Positions 27,827 to 35,947 of a DNA stretch of 64,000 nt are shown one piece after another. The position numbers and the translations under genes were made by a program. Below the pieces are notes generated by a model. That model was not told where the DNA came from, searched no databases, and saw nothing but the letters and a program-made list of their open reading frames with translations. Every line of letters begins with the position of its first letter. The stretch's first letter is position 1. This DNA is from an uncultured Lachnospiraceae bacterium (GTDB lineage Bacteria; Bacillota; Clostridia; Lachnospirales; Lachnospiraceae). The DNA lies in assembly GCA_910586255.1 (NCBI GenBank), contig CAJUHR010000016.1, positions 19,489 through 83,488 on the forward strand, in the 5' to 3' direction.

Positions 27827-29653
27827 ATGGAAGATAATACAATTACAATCAGACAATTGGTTGAGGCAAGGGATGCACTGGCCGTGCAGGAAAAAAAGCT
27901 GTATATACAGGCAGCAGAAAGAATGAACATGGGGATGAAGGAGATTTTGAAAAACGATTTCGGAACCGTGCTTGTCAAAGATATAGGACGGGATTTGGCC
28001 GGTGAGGTGTCAAGACGTTTTTTTAATATGGAGGATTATTATGTGACTGTAGATCAACTGGCAGACCGTTTTCTCCATTTTTCCTATGAGGGAGATTTTG
28101 ATATCTTTGAAAGTGATGAAAACATAAGAAAAGCATATTACAACAATCATGACGGCTTATCATCGGCCACGATGAAAACAATTACAAATCAGTGTGAACA
28201 GGCACAGAAACAGCTGTTTACAAAGGAGAGAACAAAGGATGGCACAACAACTGCCCAGAAAGCGTACAGAAGGTCAAGGACTACTGCGGATGGCAAAATT
28301 TATGATGAACTGACGGGACGAGAGGCAGAACGGACAAGCGAACTTGAGGCCGATCATGTTCAGTCCAGAAACGGAGCAAAATATAATTCCCGATATATAC
28401 GGGAAGAACGGGCAGAGAAATTGAGAGAATTTTATAATTCCTCAGATAATATGCAAATGATTCACGGTTCTGCCAATGCATCCAAGGGGGATGTGCGGGT
28501 GTGCCAGGATGCAAAGGGCAATATTGAATACTTAAATGCCAGAGAGATGAAGAGCCGTCAGGAAAAAGGAGAATCGGTCGTGGATATTACCTACAAGGCC
28601 ACACCGGAGCAATTGACGGAGGCGGTTGTATCCCAGTGGGAAAAGGAATCCAAATCCAGTGAAAAAATAAGGATATTGAAGGAAAAGGGATATCTGGATG
28701 AAAACGGGAAGGTAAAGGACAGTGTAAAAAAAGAGCTTCTGCAAAATTATAAACATTCACAAAACAAAGAGAGTGTCACAATTCTTAAAAATGCAGATTA
28801 CAAGGAGGTTGCCAGGGATTCCGGAAAAGAGACTTTATCTTCCATGAAAAAAATCATTGCCGGTCAGGTGATCTATTATGTTTTGCCTCCTGTGGTTTTT
28901 GAAACACAACAGATTATCCGAAAGAAAAATATGAATCTGGATAATTTTTTTACAGAGATAAAAAAGGCAGGAAAGCGGGTTGTTCGGTATGTAGTGAAAA
29001 AATTAGATAAAATATTTACAAATATTGCGGGAAATGCAATTCACAAATTTATCAAAACCTTTTTTGATATTATCATCGAAATGGTAAAGGCCACGGTAAA
29101 AAAGCTGGTCAGGATCGTAAAGGACTTGGTTTTATCCCTGGTGAATTGCGGAAAAATATTGGTGGATAAAAATGCAACGGCGGCACAAAAGGCAGATGCG
29201 GTAACAAAAACATTGTCTGTTACGATCACGACTGTTGTGATGGAGCTTTTGTTTGAATATCTGGAAAAACAGTTTCAGCTGCCGGATTTTCTCATGGAAC
29301 CTTTGCAGATTATTGTGACAGTTGTGGCAACGAATATTATTATGCTTGTGCTGAATAAATTGGATTTGTTTGATACCCGGTATGGTTTGCTGGTATCTAA
29401 TATTGAGAGAGTGATCGATGAAGAGAACGCTTTGTACAGGTTATCCAGCCAGGAATTATTGACTATGGGGCAGGGAAGATTAGAAGAAGCGATGCAGATT
29501 GTTAAGCAGCAATCAGAGGAAATGATATCTAACATTGTGAAGCTGGATGTTTACCAGGAGGAAGCAATGCCGTATTTGGAGCAGCTTAACAAAATGTTTC
29601 ATATGGAAATAGATTTTAACAATGAATGGAATTGCTTTATAAAATCCGCTTAA
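27827..29653 (+). CDS. HNH-nuclease-like protein with membrane-active C-terminal half
   Basis: A 608-residue protein. Residues about 140-225 carry an HNH pattern: ELEADHVQSRNG (DH pair), then DNMQMIHGSANASKGD (Asn, second His and final KGD). The first 140 residues are helical. The region from about 340 to 515 alternates hydrophobic helices (IIAGQVIYYVLPPVVFE; IIVTVVATNIIMLVLN) with basic amphipathic helices (VVKKLDKIF, VKKLVRIVKDLVLSLV). HNH domains cut nucleic acid. Joined to a membrane-inserting part, this looks like an effector or toxin, but that is inference. The zinc-binding cysteines of some HNH proteins are absent. Confidence 0.68.
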   Translation: MEDNTITIRQLVEARDALAVQEKKLYIQAAERMNMGMKEILKNDFGTVLVKDIGRDLAGEVSRRFFNMEDYYVTVDQLADRFLHFSYEGDFDIFESDENIRKAYYNNHDGLSSATMKTITNQCEQAQKQLFTKERTKDGTTTAQKAYRRSRTTADGKIYDELTGREAERTSELEADHVQSRNGAKYNSRYIREERAEKLREFYNSSDNMQMIHGSANASKGDVRVCQDAKGNIEYLNAREMKSRQEKGESVVDITYKATPEQLTEAVVSQWEKESKSSEKIRILKEKGYLDENGKVKDSVKKELLQNYKHSQNKESVTILKNADYKEVARDSGKETLSSMKKIIAGQVIYYVLPPVVFETQQIIRKKNMNLDNFFTEIKKAGKRVVRYVVKKLDKIFTNIAGNAIHKFIKTFFDIIIEMVKATVKKLVRIVKDLVLSLVNCGKILVDKNATAAQKADAVTKTLSVTITTVVMELLFEYLEKQFQLPDFLMEPLQIIVTVVATNIIMLVLNKLDLFDTRYGLLVSNIERVIDEENALYRLSSQELLTMGQGRLEEAMQIVKQQSEEMISNIVKLDVYQEEAMPYLEQLNKMFHMEIDFNNEWNCFIKSA

Positions 29654-29668
29654 GGGAGGATATAATAA

Positions 29669-29740
29669 GTGAATGTCATCGTTATTATTATAATTATAGT
29701 TTTGGTTTGTTTTATATGCGCCAGCCTTAACAGCAGGTAG
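29669..29740 (+). CDS. 23-residue hydrophobic miniprotein
   Basis: A GTG start 9 bases after GGGAGGA opens a 23-codon frame ending at TAG. The product is nearly all Ile, Val, Leu, Cys and Phe, with a polar SLNSR tail: one membrane helix. It lies between the HNH-like gene and the DUF2085-like gene. It resembles small membrane toxins or regulators in character only. Confidence 0.5.
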   Translation: MNVIVIIIIIVLVCFICASLNSR

Positions 29741-29751
29741 AGGCAAAATAA

Positions 29752-30069
29752 ATGAGATTTCCTATATGTAATAACAGACCGGACAGGGCTCCGCATATTT
29801 TTGGGCATCCGTTTATTTTGTGTTGGCGCTGCAGTATGGTTGCCTTTGGAGCGACATTGACTCAAATTGTCATTGAAACAGGAGAAATTCGGATTTCCCG
29901 TATGGCGGCGTGTATAAGTATTTGTTTGCTTATTCCCATGATATCAGATGGTTTTTTGCAATATTATGGTTCTGTGGAAAGTACGAATTTAAGAAGGGCT
30001 TTGACAGGACTGCTTTTCGGAAGTGGAGCAGCAATTATTTCTACATTTTTATGTGAGCAATTATTTTAA
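29752..30069 (+). CDS. Small DUF2085-like membrane protein
   Basis: A 105-residue protein. The N-terminus CNNRPDRAPHIFGHP then LCWRC matches the Cys/Arg/His pattern of DUF2085 proteins (usually C-x-RPERSF...CARC). A conserved-looking ISDGFLQYYG and STNLRRALTG follow, with about three membrane helices. Function of the family is unknown. No strong ribosome site is seen, so it may depend on coupling to the upstream miniprotein. It is the last gene of the WYL-HNH block, before a strong inverted repeat. Confidence 0.7.
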   Translation: MRFPICNNRPDRAPHIFGHPFILCWRCSMVAFGATLTQIVIETGEIRISRMAACISICLLIPMISDGFLQYYGSVESTNLRRALTGLLFGSGAAIISTFLCEQLF

Positions 30070-30070
30070 A

Positions 30071-30122
30071 TAACTCAAACTTCCCATATCAATACACCAT
30101 GCGGTGTGGGAAGTTTGAGTTA
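30071..30122. terminator. Bidirectional terminator or inverted repeat between converging genes
   Basis: Sixteen-base perfect arms (TAACTCAAACTTCCCA and complement) enclose a second hairpin ACACC-ATGC-GGTGT. AT-rich flanks suit termination in both directions. Confidence 0.7.
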
Positions 30123-30139
30123 AATAATAATTATTAAAA

Positions 30140-30182
30140 GAAATTAGAAGGGAGATATCTGCAGCAAATTGCAGGTATCTCT
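30140..30182 (-). terminator. ABC-F gene terminator
   Basis: A 12-base stem GAGATATCTGCA with one wobble, and a T-rich stretch on the leftward strand. Related in sequence to the eno terminator hairpin. Confidence 0.65.
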
Positions 30183-30209
30183 CCTTGTATAGATGGCATC
30201 AGCGTATTT

Positions 30210-32252
30210 TTATTCCTCCTGGGCCAGCTCCTCCCACCGCTCATAAAGTGCCTCCAGCTGATCCTGGATATCCTGCTTCTCCTGATTCAGTTCCATAAGC
30301 TTCGCTACATCGGTGTAGATTTCCTCCCGCTGCAAAAGCTCGCCGATCTCACTGTCCCGTGTTTCCAGAAGATGAATCTGGTCCTCGGTCTTTTTCAGAT
30401 CATTTTGCCGTTTGCGGATCCGGGCCTGCATTTCCTTTTGCGCCTGCCAGTCCTGTTTTACACTGGAGGTTTGGGCAGTGCCGGATAAGGAGACAAAGGC
30501 CTGGCTTGCCTGAGCTTTGCCGGAAGCGTCAGCCAGGGAGAGGCCCGTCTGCAGGTTGCCGGCCAAAGAGCCGGCAGCTTTGCCGTCAGAGGAAGAGCCT
30601 GTTCGGAAAGCCGGGGCGGAGGCGCCCCCTCCGTAAAGGCCTGCCATAGTCTCCCGCTTTTCCAGATAGTAATCATAGTTGCCGATATAGTTGATCAATG
30701 TCTGTCCGGTCAGCTCTAGGATGCGGGTGGCCGTCTGATTGATGAAATACCGGTCGTGAGACACATAGAAAACCGTTCCCGTGTAGCTTTGAAGGGCGTT
30801 CTCCAGGATCTCCTTGGAGGTGATGTCCAAGTGGTTGGTGGGCTCGTCTAAGATCAGGAAATTGGCCTCTGACAGCATAAGCTTTGCTAAGGATACCCGC
30901 CCCCGCTCGCCGCCGCTTAAATCAGCAATCCGTTTAAACACGTCATCACCGGTAAAGAGAAAGGCAGCCAGAATATTGCGGACCTGGGTGTTGGTGAGAT
31001 CCGGGTAGGCGTCCTGAACCTCCTCAAAGGCGGTTTTTTCCATGTGGAGCACGTGGTGCTCCTGGTCGTAGTAGCCCACATGGACCTTGGCGCCCAAGGT
31101 GATGACTCCCGTGTCAGCAGGCAACATTCCGTTGATAAGCTTTAGGATGGTGGTTTTGCCGGTTCCGTTGTTGCCGATGAGAGCCACCCGCTCTCCCCGC
31201 TTGATGTCTATATCCACATGGGAGAAAAGGTGATTGCTGCCGAAGGATTTGCTTAAGTCCCGGATCGTCAGCACGTCATTGCCGCTGGTGATGTTGGGGG
31301 CAAGCTCAATACGCATCTCATCATTGACCTCCACAGGCTTGTCTAAGACCTGAATCTTGGAAAGCATTTTCTCCCGGCTCTCGGCACGCTTAACGGATTT
31401 TTCACGGTTAAAGGATTTTAACTTGGCGATTACCTCCTCCTGGTGGCGGATCTCCTGCTGCTGGTTCAGCCACGCCTTCATCCGGGCGGCCCGGACCATG
31501 GCCTTTTTTTCGCTGTATGCGGTGTAGTTGCCCGTGTAGACGCTGCATTGTCCCTGCTCCAGCTCGATGACCTTTCCCACCACCCGGTTTAAGAAATACC
31601 GGTCATGGGCCACGATAATGACTGCTCCCTCATAGCCGCGCAGGTAGGTCTCCAGCCATGCGATTGACTCCATGTCCAGATGGTTGGTGGGCTCGTCCAA
31701 CAGGATAATATCCGGCTGGGACAAAAGAAGCTTACCTAAGGAAATCCGGGTTTTCTGGCCGCCGGATAAGGTGGATACCACCTTGTCAAACTCGTCCTCC
31801 GAAAAGCCCAGGCCCTTTAAAACACCGGTGACCTGGCTCTGCCAGGCATAGCCGTTTTCCAGCTCAAAGTCATGGTTTAAGCGGCTGTAGGCAGAGAGCA
31901 TCTGCTCTAAATCCTCTCCCTTGGCATCCTTCATCTGAATCTCCAGGGAGCGGATCTGCTGTTCCATCTCAATGACAGGACGCTTGACCTCCCGAAGCTC
32001 CTCATAGATGGTGCGGCTGCTTTCCAGATCCTGATGCTGGGCCAGATAGCCTAAGGTTTTCCCCCTGGAAAGAACCACATCCCCGGTGTCAGAGGGAAGC
32101 TCTCCCACAATGATTTTTAACAGGGTGGATTTGCCGGCGCCATTGATGCCCACAATGGCGGCTTTTTCGTGATCCTCTATGTGAAAGGACACCTCGGAGA
32201 GAATCTGGTCTGTGCCGAAGGCCTTGCTTATATGACTGCAGGATAGTATCAT
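30210..32252 (-). CDS. ABC-F family ATPase (YdiF-like)
   Basis: A 680-residue soluble protein with two ABC ATPase domains. Walker A motifs are GINGAGKST (about residue 36) and GNNGTGKTT (about 362). Signatures are LSGGQKTR and LSGGERGR, each followed by LDEPTNHLD. No membrane part. ABC-F proteins act on ribosomes in translation or antibiotic protection. Most of the insertion after the second domain (about residues 540-615) is Ala/Gly/Ser-rich and low in complexity, followed by a C-terminal coiled coil. It converges with the WYL-HNH block. The family is certain; whether it gives drug resistance cannot be told. Confidence 0.93.
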   Translation of the reverse strand: MILSCSHISKAFGTDQILSEVSFHIEDHEKAAIVGINGAGKSTLLKIIVGELPSDTGDVVLSRGKTLGYLAQHQDLESSRTIYEELREVKRPVIEMEQQIRSLEIQMKDAKGEDLEQMLSAYSRLNHDFELENGYAWQSQVTGVLKGLGFSEDEFDKVVSTLSGGQKTRISLGKLLLSQPDIILLDEPTNHLDMESIAWLETYLRGYEGAVIIVAHDRYFLNRVVGKVIELEQGQCSVYTGNYTAYSEKKAMVRAARMKAWLNQQQEIRHQEEVIAKLKSFNREKSVKRAESREKMLSKIQVLDKPVEVNDEMRIELAPNITSGNDVLTIRDLSKSFGSNHLFSHVDIDIKRGERVALIGNNGTGKTTILKLINGMLPADTGVITLGAKVHVGYYDQEHHVLHMEKTAFEEVQDAYPDLTNTQVRNILAAFLFTGDDVFKRIADLSGGERGRVSLAKLMLSEANFLILDEPTNHLDITSKEILENALQSYTGTVFYVSHDRYFINQTATRILELTGQTLINYIGNYDYYLEKRETMAGLYGGGASAPAFRTGSSSDGKAAGSLAGNLQTGLSLADASGKAQASQAFVSLSGTAQTSSVKQDWQAQKEMQARIRKRQNDLKKTEDQIHLLETRDSEIGELLQREEIYTDVAKLMELNQEKQDIQDQLEALYERWEELAQEE

Positions 32253-32475
32253 GACTGTGCTCCGTTTCTTTATAAAATGGTTAATTTTCGTAACAAATTA
32301 TAGGTTATCCCAACTGATTTTTTGACTGTGTATGTAAGTATAATATAGGTTGCCTCTTTTTTCAACCATACAAAATCCTCTCTGGAATGTTAAGATGCTT
32401 TGTGGTACAATGAATTGCGCGGATGCTGGTTATACCAAAACAGTTTCAAATACAGATATAAAGGGAATGACAATT

Positions 32476-33288
32476 ATGGATACAAGCACATTGCATCAAA
32501 CTTCACAGACAGAAACAAAAGACCGGTTTTGCAGAGCCGGCCGGTTTCTCCATCAGCTATTGGTCATGGGAGAGCTGATGCAGTCTTGCGGCGCGGAGGT
32601 GTTTCGGGTGGAGGACACCTTAAACCGTATGGGGAAGGCCTACGGAGTGGAGAGGATGGATGTATTTGTTATCACCTCCAGCATTGTCATCACAATGGAA
32701 TTGCCGGACGGAAGGGAGCTGACCCAGACCAGGCGGATCCGTGAGAGCGGCAGCAATGATTTTACAAAGCTGGAGCGGTTAAACGGGCTGAGCCGGGAAT
32801 ACTGCTTAAACCCCTTTGACGAAAGGGTTTTAAGTCAGCGGCTGGAGGAAATTCGCAGCGTTCATCTGCCCCGCCGGAGCCGGTATGCAGGCAGTGTGCT
32901 GGCGGCATGCAGCTTTGCGGTGTTTTTCGGGGGCAGCATCTTGGACGGGGCGGCAGCGGGCATCTTTGCAGTGATGATTTGTCTCATGCAGGAGTATGTG
33001 GCCCCTGTGTGTATGAATGTCATGATATTTAATGTGGTGGTATCCTTTTTGACGGGAACCGGAATCTGTACAATCAGCCGCTGGCTTTTTGGATTGCACA
33101 TGGATATGATTATGATCGGGGATATTATGCTGCTGATTCCCGGAATTGCCATCACCAATGCGGTGAGGGATGTTCTGATTGGAGACACGATTTCCGGGAT
33201 TATGCGGTTTATTGAGGCAATGCTTTGGGCCGGATGTCTGGCCTTTGGTTTTATGAGTGCCATCTGGATGGTGGGAAGGATTTGGTGA
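32476..33288 (+). CDS. ThrE/YjjP-type exporter, large subunit
   Basis: A 270-residue protein. The soluble N-terminal domain of the ThrE family (QSCGAEVFRVEDTLNRM, about residues 35-130) is followed by about five membrane helices. In E. coli the split form YjjP/YjjB exports dicarboxylate, and related ThrE exports Thr/Ser. The start at 32476 has AAAGGG at good spacing, while longer frames to 32350 lack one. The partner gene begins 3 bases after its stop. Substrate here is not known. Confidence 0.88.
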   Translation: MDTSTLHQTSQTETKDRFCRAGRFLHQLLVMGELMQSCGAEVFRVEDTLNRMGKAYGVERMDVFVITSSIVITMELPDGRELTQTRRIRESGSNDFTKLERLNGLSREYCLNPFDERVLSQRLEEIRSVHLPRRSRYAGSVLAACSFAVFFGGSILDGAAAGIFAVMICLMQEYVAPVCMNVMIFNVVVSFLTGTGICTISRWLFGLHMDMIMIGDIMLLIPGIAITNAVRDVLIGDTISGIMRFIEAMLWAGCLAFGFMSAIWMVGRIW

Positions 33289-33291
33289 GAG

Positions 33292-33756
33292 ATGACGGAA
33301 AATATTTTTATCATGGACAAGGCAGTACAGCTTATTATGGCATTGCTTGGCTCGGCGGGCTTTGCCATACTGTTTCATTTGCGGAGGGAGCTGATGGCAG
33401 TGGCCTCTTTCGGAGGCCTTCTTTGCTGGCTGGTATATCTGATATGTGAGCCTGTGATGAGCGGATATTTCTTTCCGTCCTTTGTGGCCAGTGCCTGCGG
33501 GGCCTTTTACGCGGAGGTGCTGGCGCGGGTGCTGAAGGTGCCGTCCACTCCGTTTTTTGTGGTGGCTGTGATTCCTCTGATACCGGGAAGCACTCTGTAC
33601 TATGCCATGGACCAGGTAGTTCATGGATATCTGTCTCTGGCCAGCGCCTACGGTGTCCGGACAATGCAGTGCGCGCTGGGAATCGGAGGAGGCATGAGTG
33701 TGGCCTGGGCGGTGTGTGATTTGTCCCGCAAGCTTCGGGCCGGTATAAAAGAGTGA
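33292..33756 (+). CDS. ThrE/YjjB-type exporter, small subunit
   Basis: A 154-residue protein with about four membrane helices and the family motif PGSTLYYAMDQVVHG near residue 98. It supplies the second membrane half that is fused in single-chain ThrE exporters. It is translationally close to the large subunit (3 bases) and surely acts with it. The gene is followed by a palindromic repeat element. Confidence 0.87.
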   Translation: MTENIFIMDKAVQLIMALLGSAGFAILFHLRRELMAVASFGGLLCWLVYLICEPVMSGYFFPSFVASACGAFYAEVLARVLKVPSTPFFVVAVIPLIPGSTLYYAMDQVVHGYLSLASAYGVRTMQCALGIGGGMSVAWAVCDLSRKLRAGIKE

Positions 33757-33777
33757 AGAATCGTTTCTGGGGTATTG

Positions 33778-33995
33778 GTTACTGTTCACGGGGTATCTTC
33801 TTGTCCGGCTTACGCCAAATAAGAAGATGTCCCACCACGTTTATCTTGCCCTGGCGGGCCGTATCTTCTTGTCCGGCTTACGCCGAACAAGAAGCATCGT
33901 GCGTTCGCCCGATTTGGAAAAACGGATAAAAACAGTCTTACAAGCAAGCTTGACGCCTGTTTTTATCCGTTTTTCCCCGCCCCGTGAACTGTAAC
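33778..33995. repeat. Dispersed hairpin repeat, copy A (218 bases)
   Basis: The ends GTTACTGTTCACGGGG and CCCCGTGAACTGTAAC are inverted copies (15 of 16). A perfect 20-base inner stem lies at 33916-33935 and 33957-33976, around a loop containing ACAAGCAAGCTTGACGC. The word TCTTCTTGTCCGGCTTACGCC occurs twice in the left part. Related copies are at 43623, 58546 and 58670, with a half copy at 45503. Confidence 0.88.
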
Positions 33996-34022
33996 GGGTA
34001 TTGTACTCAAATAAAAACTTAT

Positions 34023-34051
34023 TTGACATTGCCTTTTTCACACTATATAAT
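34023..34051 (+). promoter_or_regulatory. Consensus promoter of rex
   Basis: TTGACA-17 bases-TATAAT is a perfect sigma-A consensus. It lies 43 bases before the rex start codon. Confidence 0.85.
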
Positions 34052-34093
34052 TATAATCGTATAGTGATTCAAAGGAATGGAGAAGTGTATATT

Positions 34094-34786
34094 ATGGAAG
34101 GAAGAGAGATATCAAAAGCAGTGATTACCCGGCTTCCTCGGTATTACCGCTATCTGGAGGAATTGCTGGAATCCGGGGTGGAGCGTATTTCATCCAATGA
34201 GTTAAGTGTCAGGATGAAGGTGACGGCTTCTCAGATTCGGCAGGATTTAAATAATTTTGGTGGATTTGGCCAGCAGGGATATGGTTATAATGTCAAATAT
34301 CTCTATACAGAGATTGGAAAGATACTGGGGATTGACCGACAGCACAATCTGATTATCATTGGCGCCGGCAATCTGGGACAGGCAATCGCCAATTATGCCA
34401 ATTTTGAAAAGCGCGGATTCATCATCAAGGGTATGTTTGATATCAATCCACGGCTGATCGGTCTGGTAGTACGGGGAATTGAGATTCGCGGAGTGGATGA
34501 TTTAGAGCAGTTTATTGAGGACAATGATGTGCAGATGGCGGCTCTTACCATCCCAAAGACAAAGGCATCGGAGATCGCCGACCGTCTGGTAGGAGCGGGG
34601 ATCAAGGCCATCTGGAATTTTGCCCGTGTGGATCTGAATGTGCCGGATGATGTGGTGGTGGAAAATGTTCACCTGTCAGAAAGCCTGATGCGGCTGTCCT
34701 ACCGGGTATGTAATATGCAGGATAAGGAAAAGAAGACAACAGCAGAAAAAGCCAGAAACCAGGAAAAGGAAGGAAGAAAGGTATAA
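34094..34786 (+). CDS. rex: Redox-sensing transcriptional repressor Rex
   Basis: A 230-residue protein. The N-terminal winged helix (about 10-80, containing KVTASQIRQDLNNFGGFGQQG) is followed by a Rossmann NAD(H) domain with GAGNLGQAIANY near residue 90 and a C-terminal domain-swapped helix. Rex represses fermentation genes until NADH rises. The length is slightly above usual because of a charged tail (KKTTAEKARNQEKEG). The start at 34094 is preferred over 34001, which lies upstream of the promoter's -35 box. Confidence 0.95.
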   Translation: MEGREISKAVITRLPRYYRYLEELLESGVERISSNELSVRMKVTASQIRQDLNNFGGFGQQGYGYNVKYLYTEIGKILGIDRQHNLIIIGAGNLGQAIANYANFEKRGFIIKGMFDINPRLIGLVVRGIEIRGVDDLEQFIEDNDVQMAALTIPKTKASEIADRLVGAGIKAIWNFARVDLNVPDDVVVENVHLSESLMRLSYRVCNMQDKEKKTTAEKARNQEKEGRKV

Positions 34787-34911
34787 GATTAAAAAAGCTC
34801 CGGCAGACGACAGGAAGGGCCTGGTTGTCTGTCGGTTTTCTGGTAGTTCGGTTCTTTTTGCAAACACGCTCTGGGAAAACAAATTAAATCATTATGAGGA
34901 GGTACAAAAAT

Positions 34912-35889
34912 ATGATAAGGGTGGGAATCATCGGTGCAGGAAAGATTGCCATAAATATGGCAAAAACCTTGCAGGGTATGGATACGGCAGAGGGCTATGC
35001 CATTGCGGCCAGAGATTATGACAGGGCCAGGGCCTTTGCAGAGGAGCATGGATTTGAGAAGGCCTACGGCTCCTATGAGGAGATGCTAAAAGATCCCCAG
35101 GTGGATCTGGTGTATGTGGCAACGCCTCATTCTCACCACTATGACCATGTGAAGCTGTCCTTAGAGCACGGTAAGCATGTGCTTTGTGAAAAAGCATTCA
35201 CGGTCAATGAGGCGCAGGCCAAGGAACTGTTTGCCATGGCAAAGGAAAAGGGGCTTCTCCTGACAGAGGCCATTTGGACCAGGTATATGCCCATGAGAAA
35301 GACGCTAAATGAGGTTCTGGCCAGCGGAGTCATCGGAACTCCCTACATGCTGACGGCCAACCTGTGCTATATTATTGAAGCAAAGGATCGCATTAAAAAG
35401 CCGGAGCTGGCAGGAGGCGCGCTGCTGGATATCGGCATTTATCCTCTTAATTTTGCATCCATGGTGTTTGGCGATGATATTGAAACGATTACCGGCACAG
35501 CCACGTTCAATGAATTCGGGCTGGATTTGCAGGAAAATATCACGCTGATATATAAAGATGGCAGGATGGCGGCTTTAAGTGCCAGTACCCGAGGCTTAAG
35601 CGACCGCCGGGGGATTATCTATGGAGACAGGGGTTACATTGAGACGGAAAATGTCAACAACTGTGAGGGTATTAAGGTTTTTGACACAGAGAGAAGGCTG
35701 GTGGCATCCTATGAGACGCCAAAGCAGATAACAGGTTATGAGTATGAGGTGGAGGCCTGTGTCCATGCCATTGAGAACGGGGAGACAGAGTGCCCCCAGA
35801 TGCCTCATGAGGAGACTTTAAGGATGCTTCGGTGGATGGATGAGCTGCGCAGACAGTGGGGAATCGTGTACCCTATGGAGAAAAACTGA
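34912..35889 (+). CDS. Gfo/Idh/MocA-family oxidoreductase
   Basis: A 325-residue protein. The N-terminal Rossmann fold has VGIIGAGKIA, and the family lysine lies in LCEKAFTVN (usual EKP is EKA). The C-terminal alpha/beta domain carries GGALLDIGIYPLNFA, including the catalytic Asp region. Such enzymes oxidise sugars or cyclitols, or reduce dihydrodiol-type substrates, with NAD(P). The substrate cannot be read from sequence. GAGGAGG precedes the ATG at 34912. It lies between rex and nnr on the same strand. Confidence 0.9.
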   Translation: MIRVGIIGAGKIAINMAKTLQGMDTAEGYAIAARDYDRARAFAEEHGFEKAYGSYEEMLKDPQVDLVYVATPHSHHYDHVKLSLEHGKHVLCEKAFTVNEAQAKELFAMAKEKGLLLTEAIWTRYMPMRKTLNEVLASGVIGTPYMLTANLCYIIEAKDRIKKPELAGGALLDIGIYPLNFASMVFGDDIETITGTATFNEFGLDLQENITLIYKDGRMAALSASTRGLSDRRGIIYGDRGYIETENVNNCEGIKVFDTERRLVASYETPKQITGYEYEVEACVHAIENGETECPQMPHEETLRMLRWMDELRRQWGIVYPMEKN

Positions 35890-35947
35890 GGCCGAAAAGG
35901 CTGTAATGAAAGCCAGAGAGGTCATCCTAAAACCAGGAGGAGACAAA

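Noticed and set aside
25618..30069. Known restriction-modification system
   Set aside because: An HNH-like domain is present but no methyltransferase or specificity gene is nearby.
32830..33789. 319-codon reverse-strand frame over the ThrE-type genes
   Set aside because: His/Pro/Gln-rich product typical of antisense frames, while the forward strand encodes recognisable membrane exporters.
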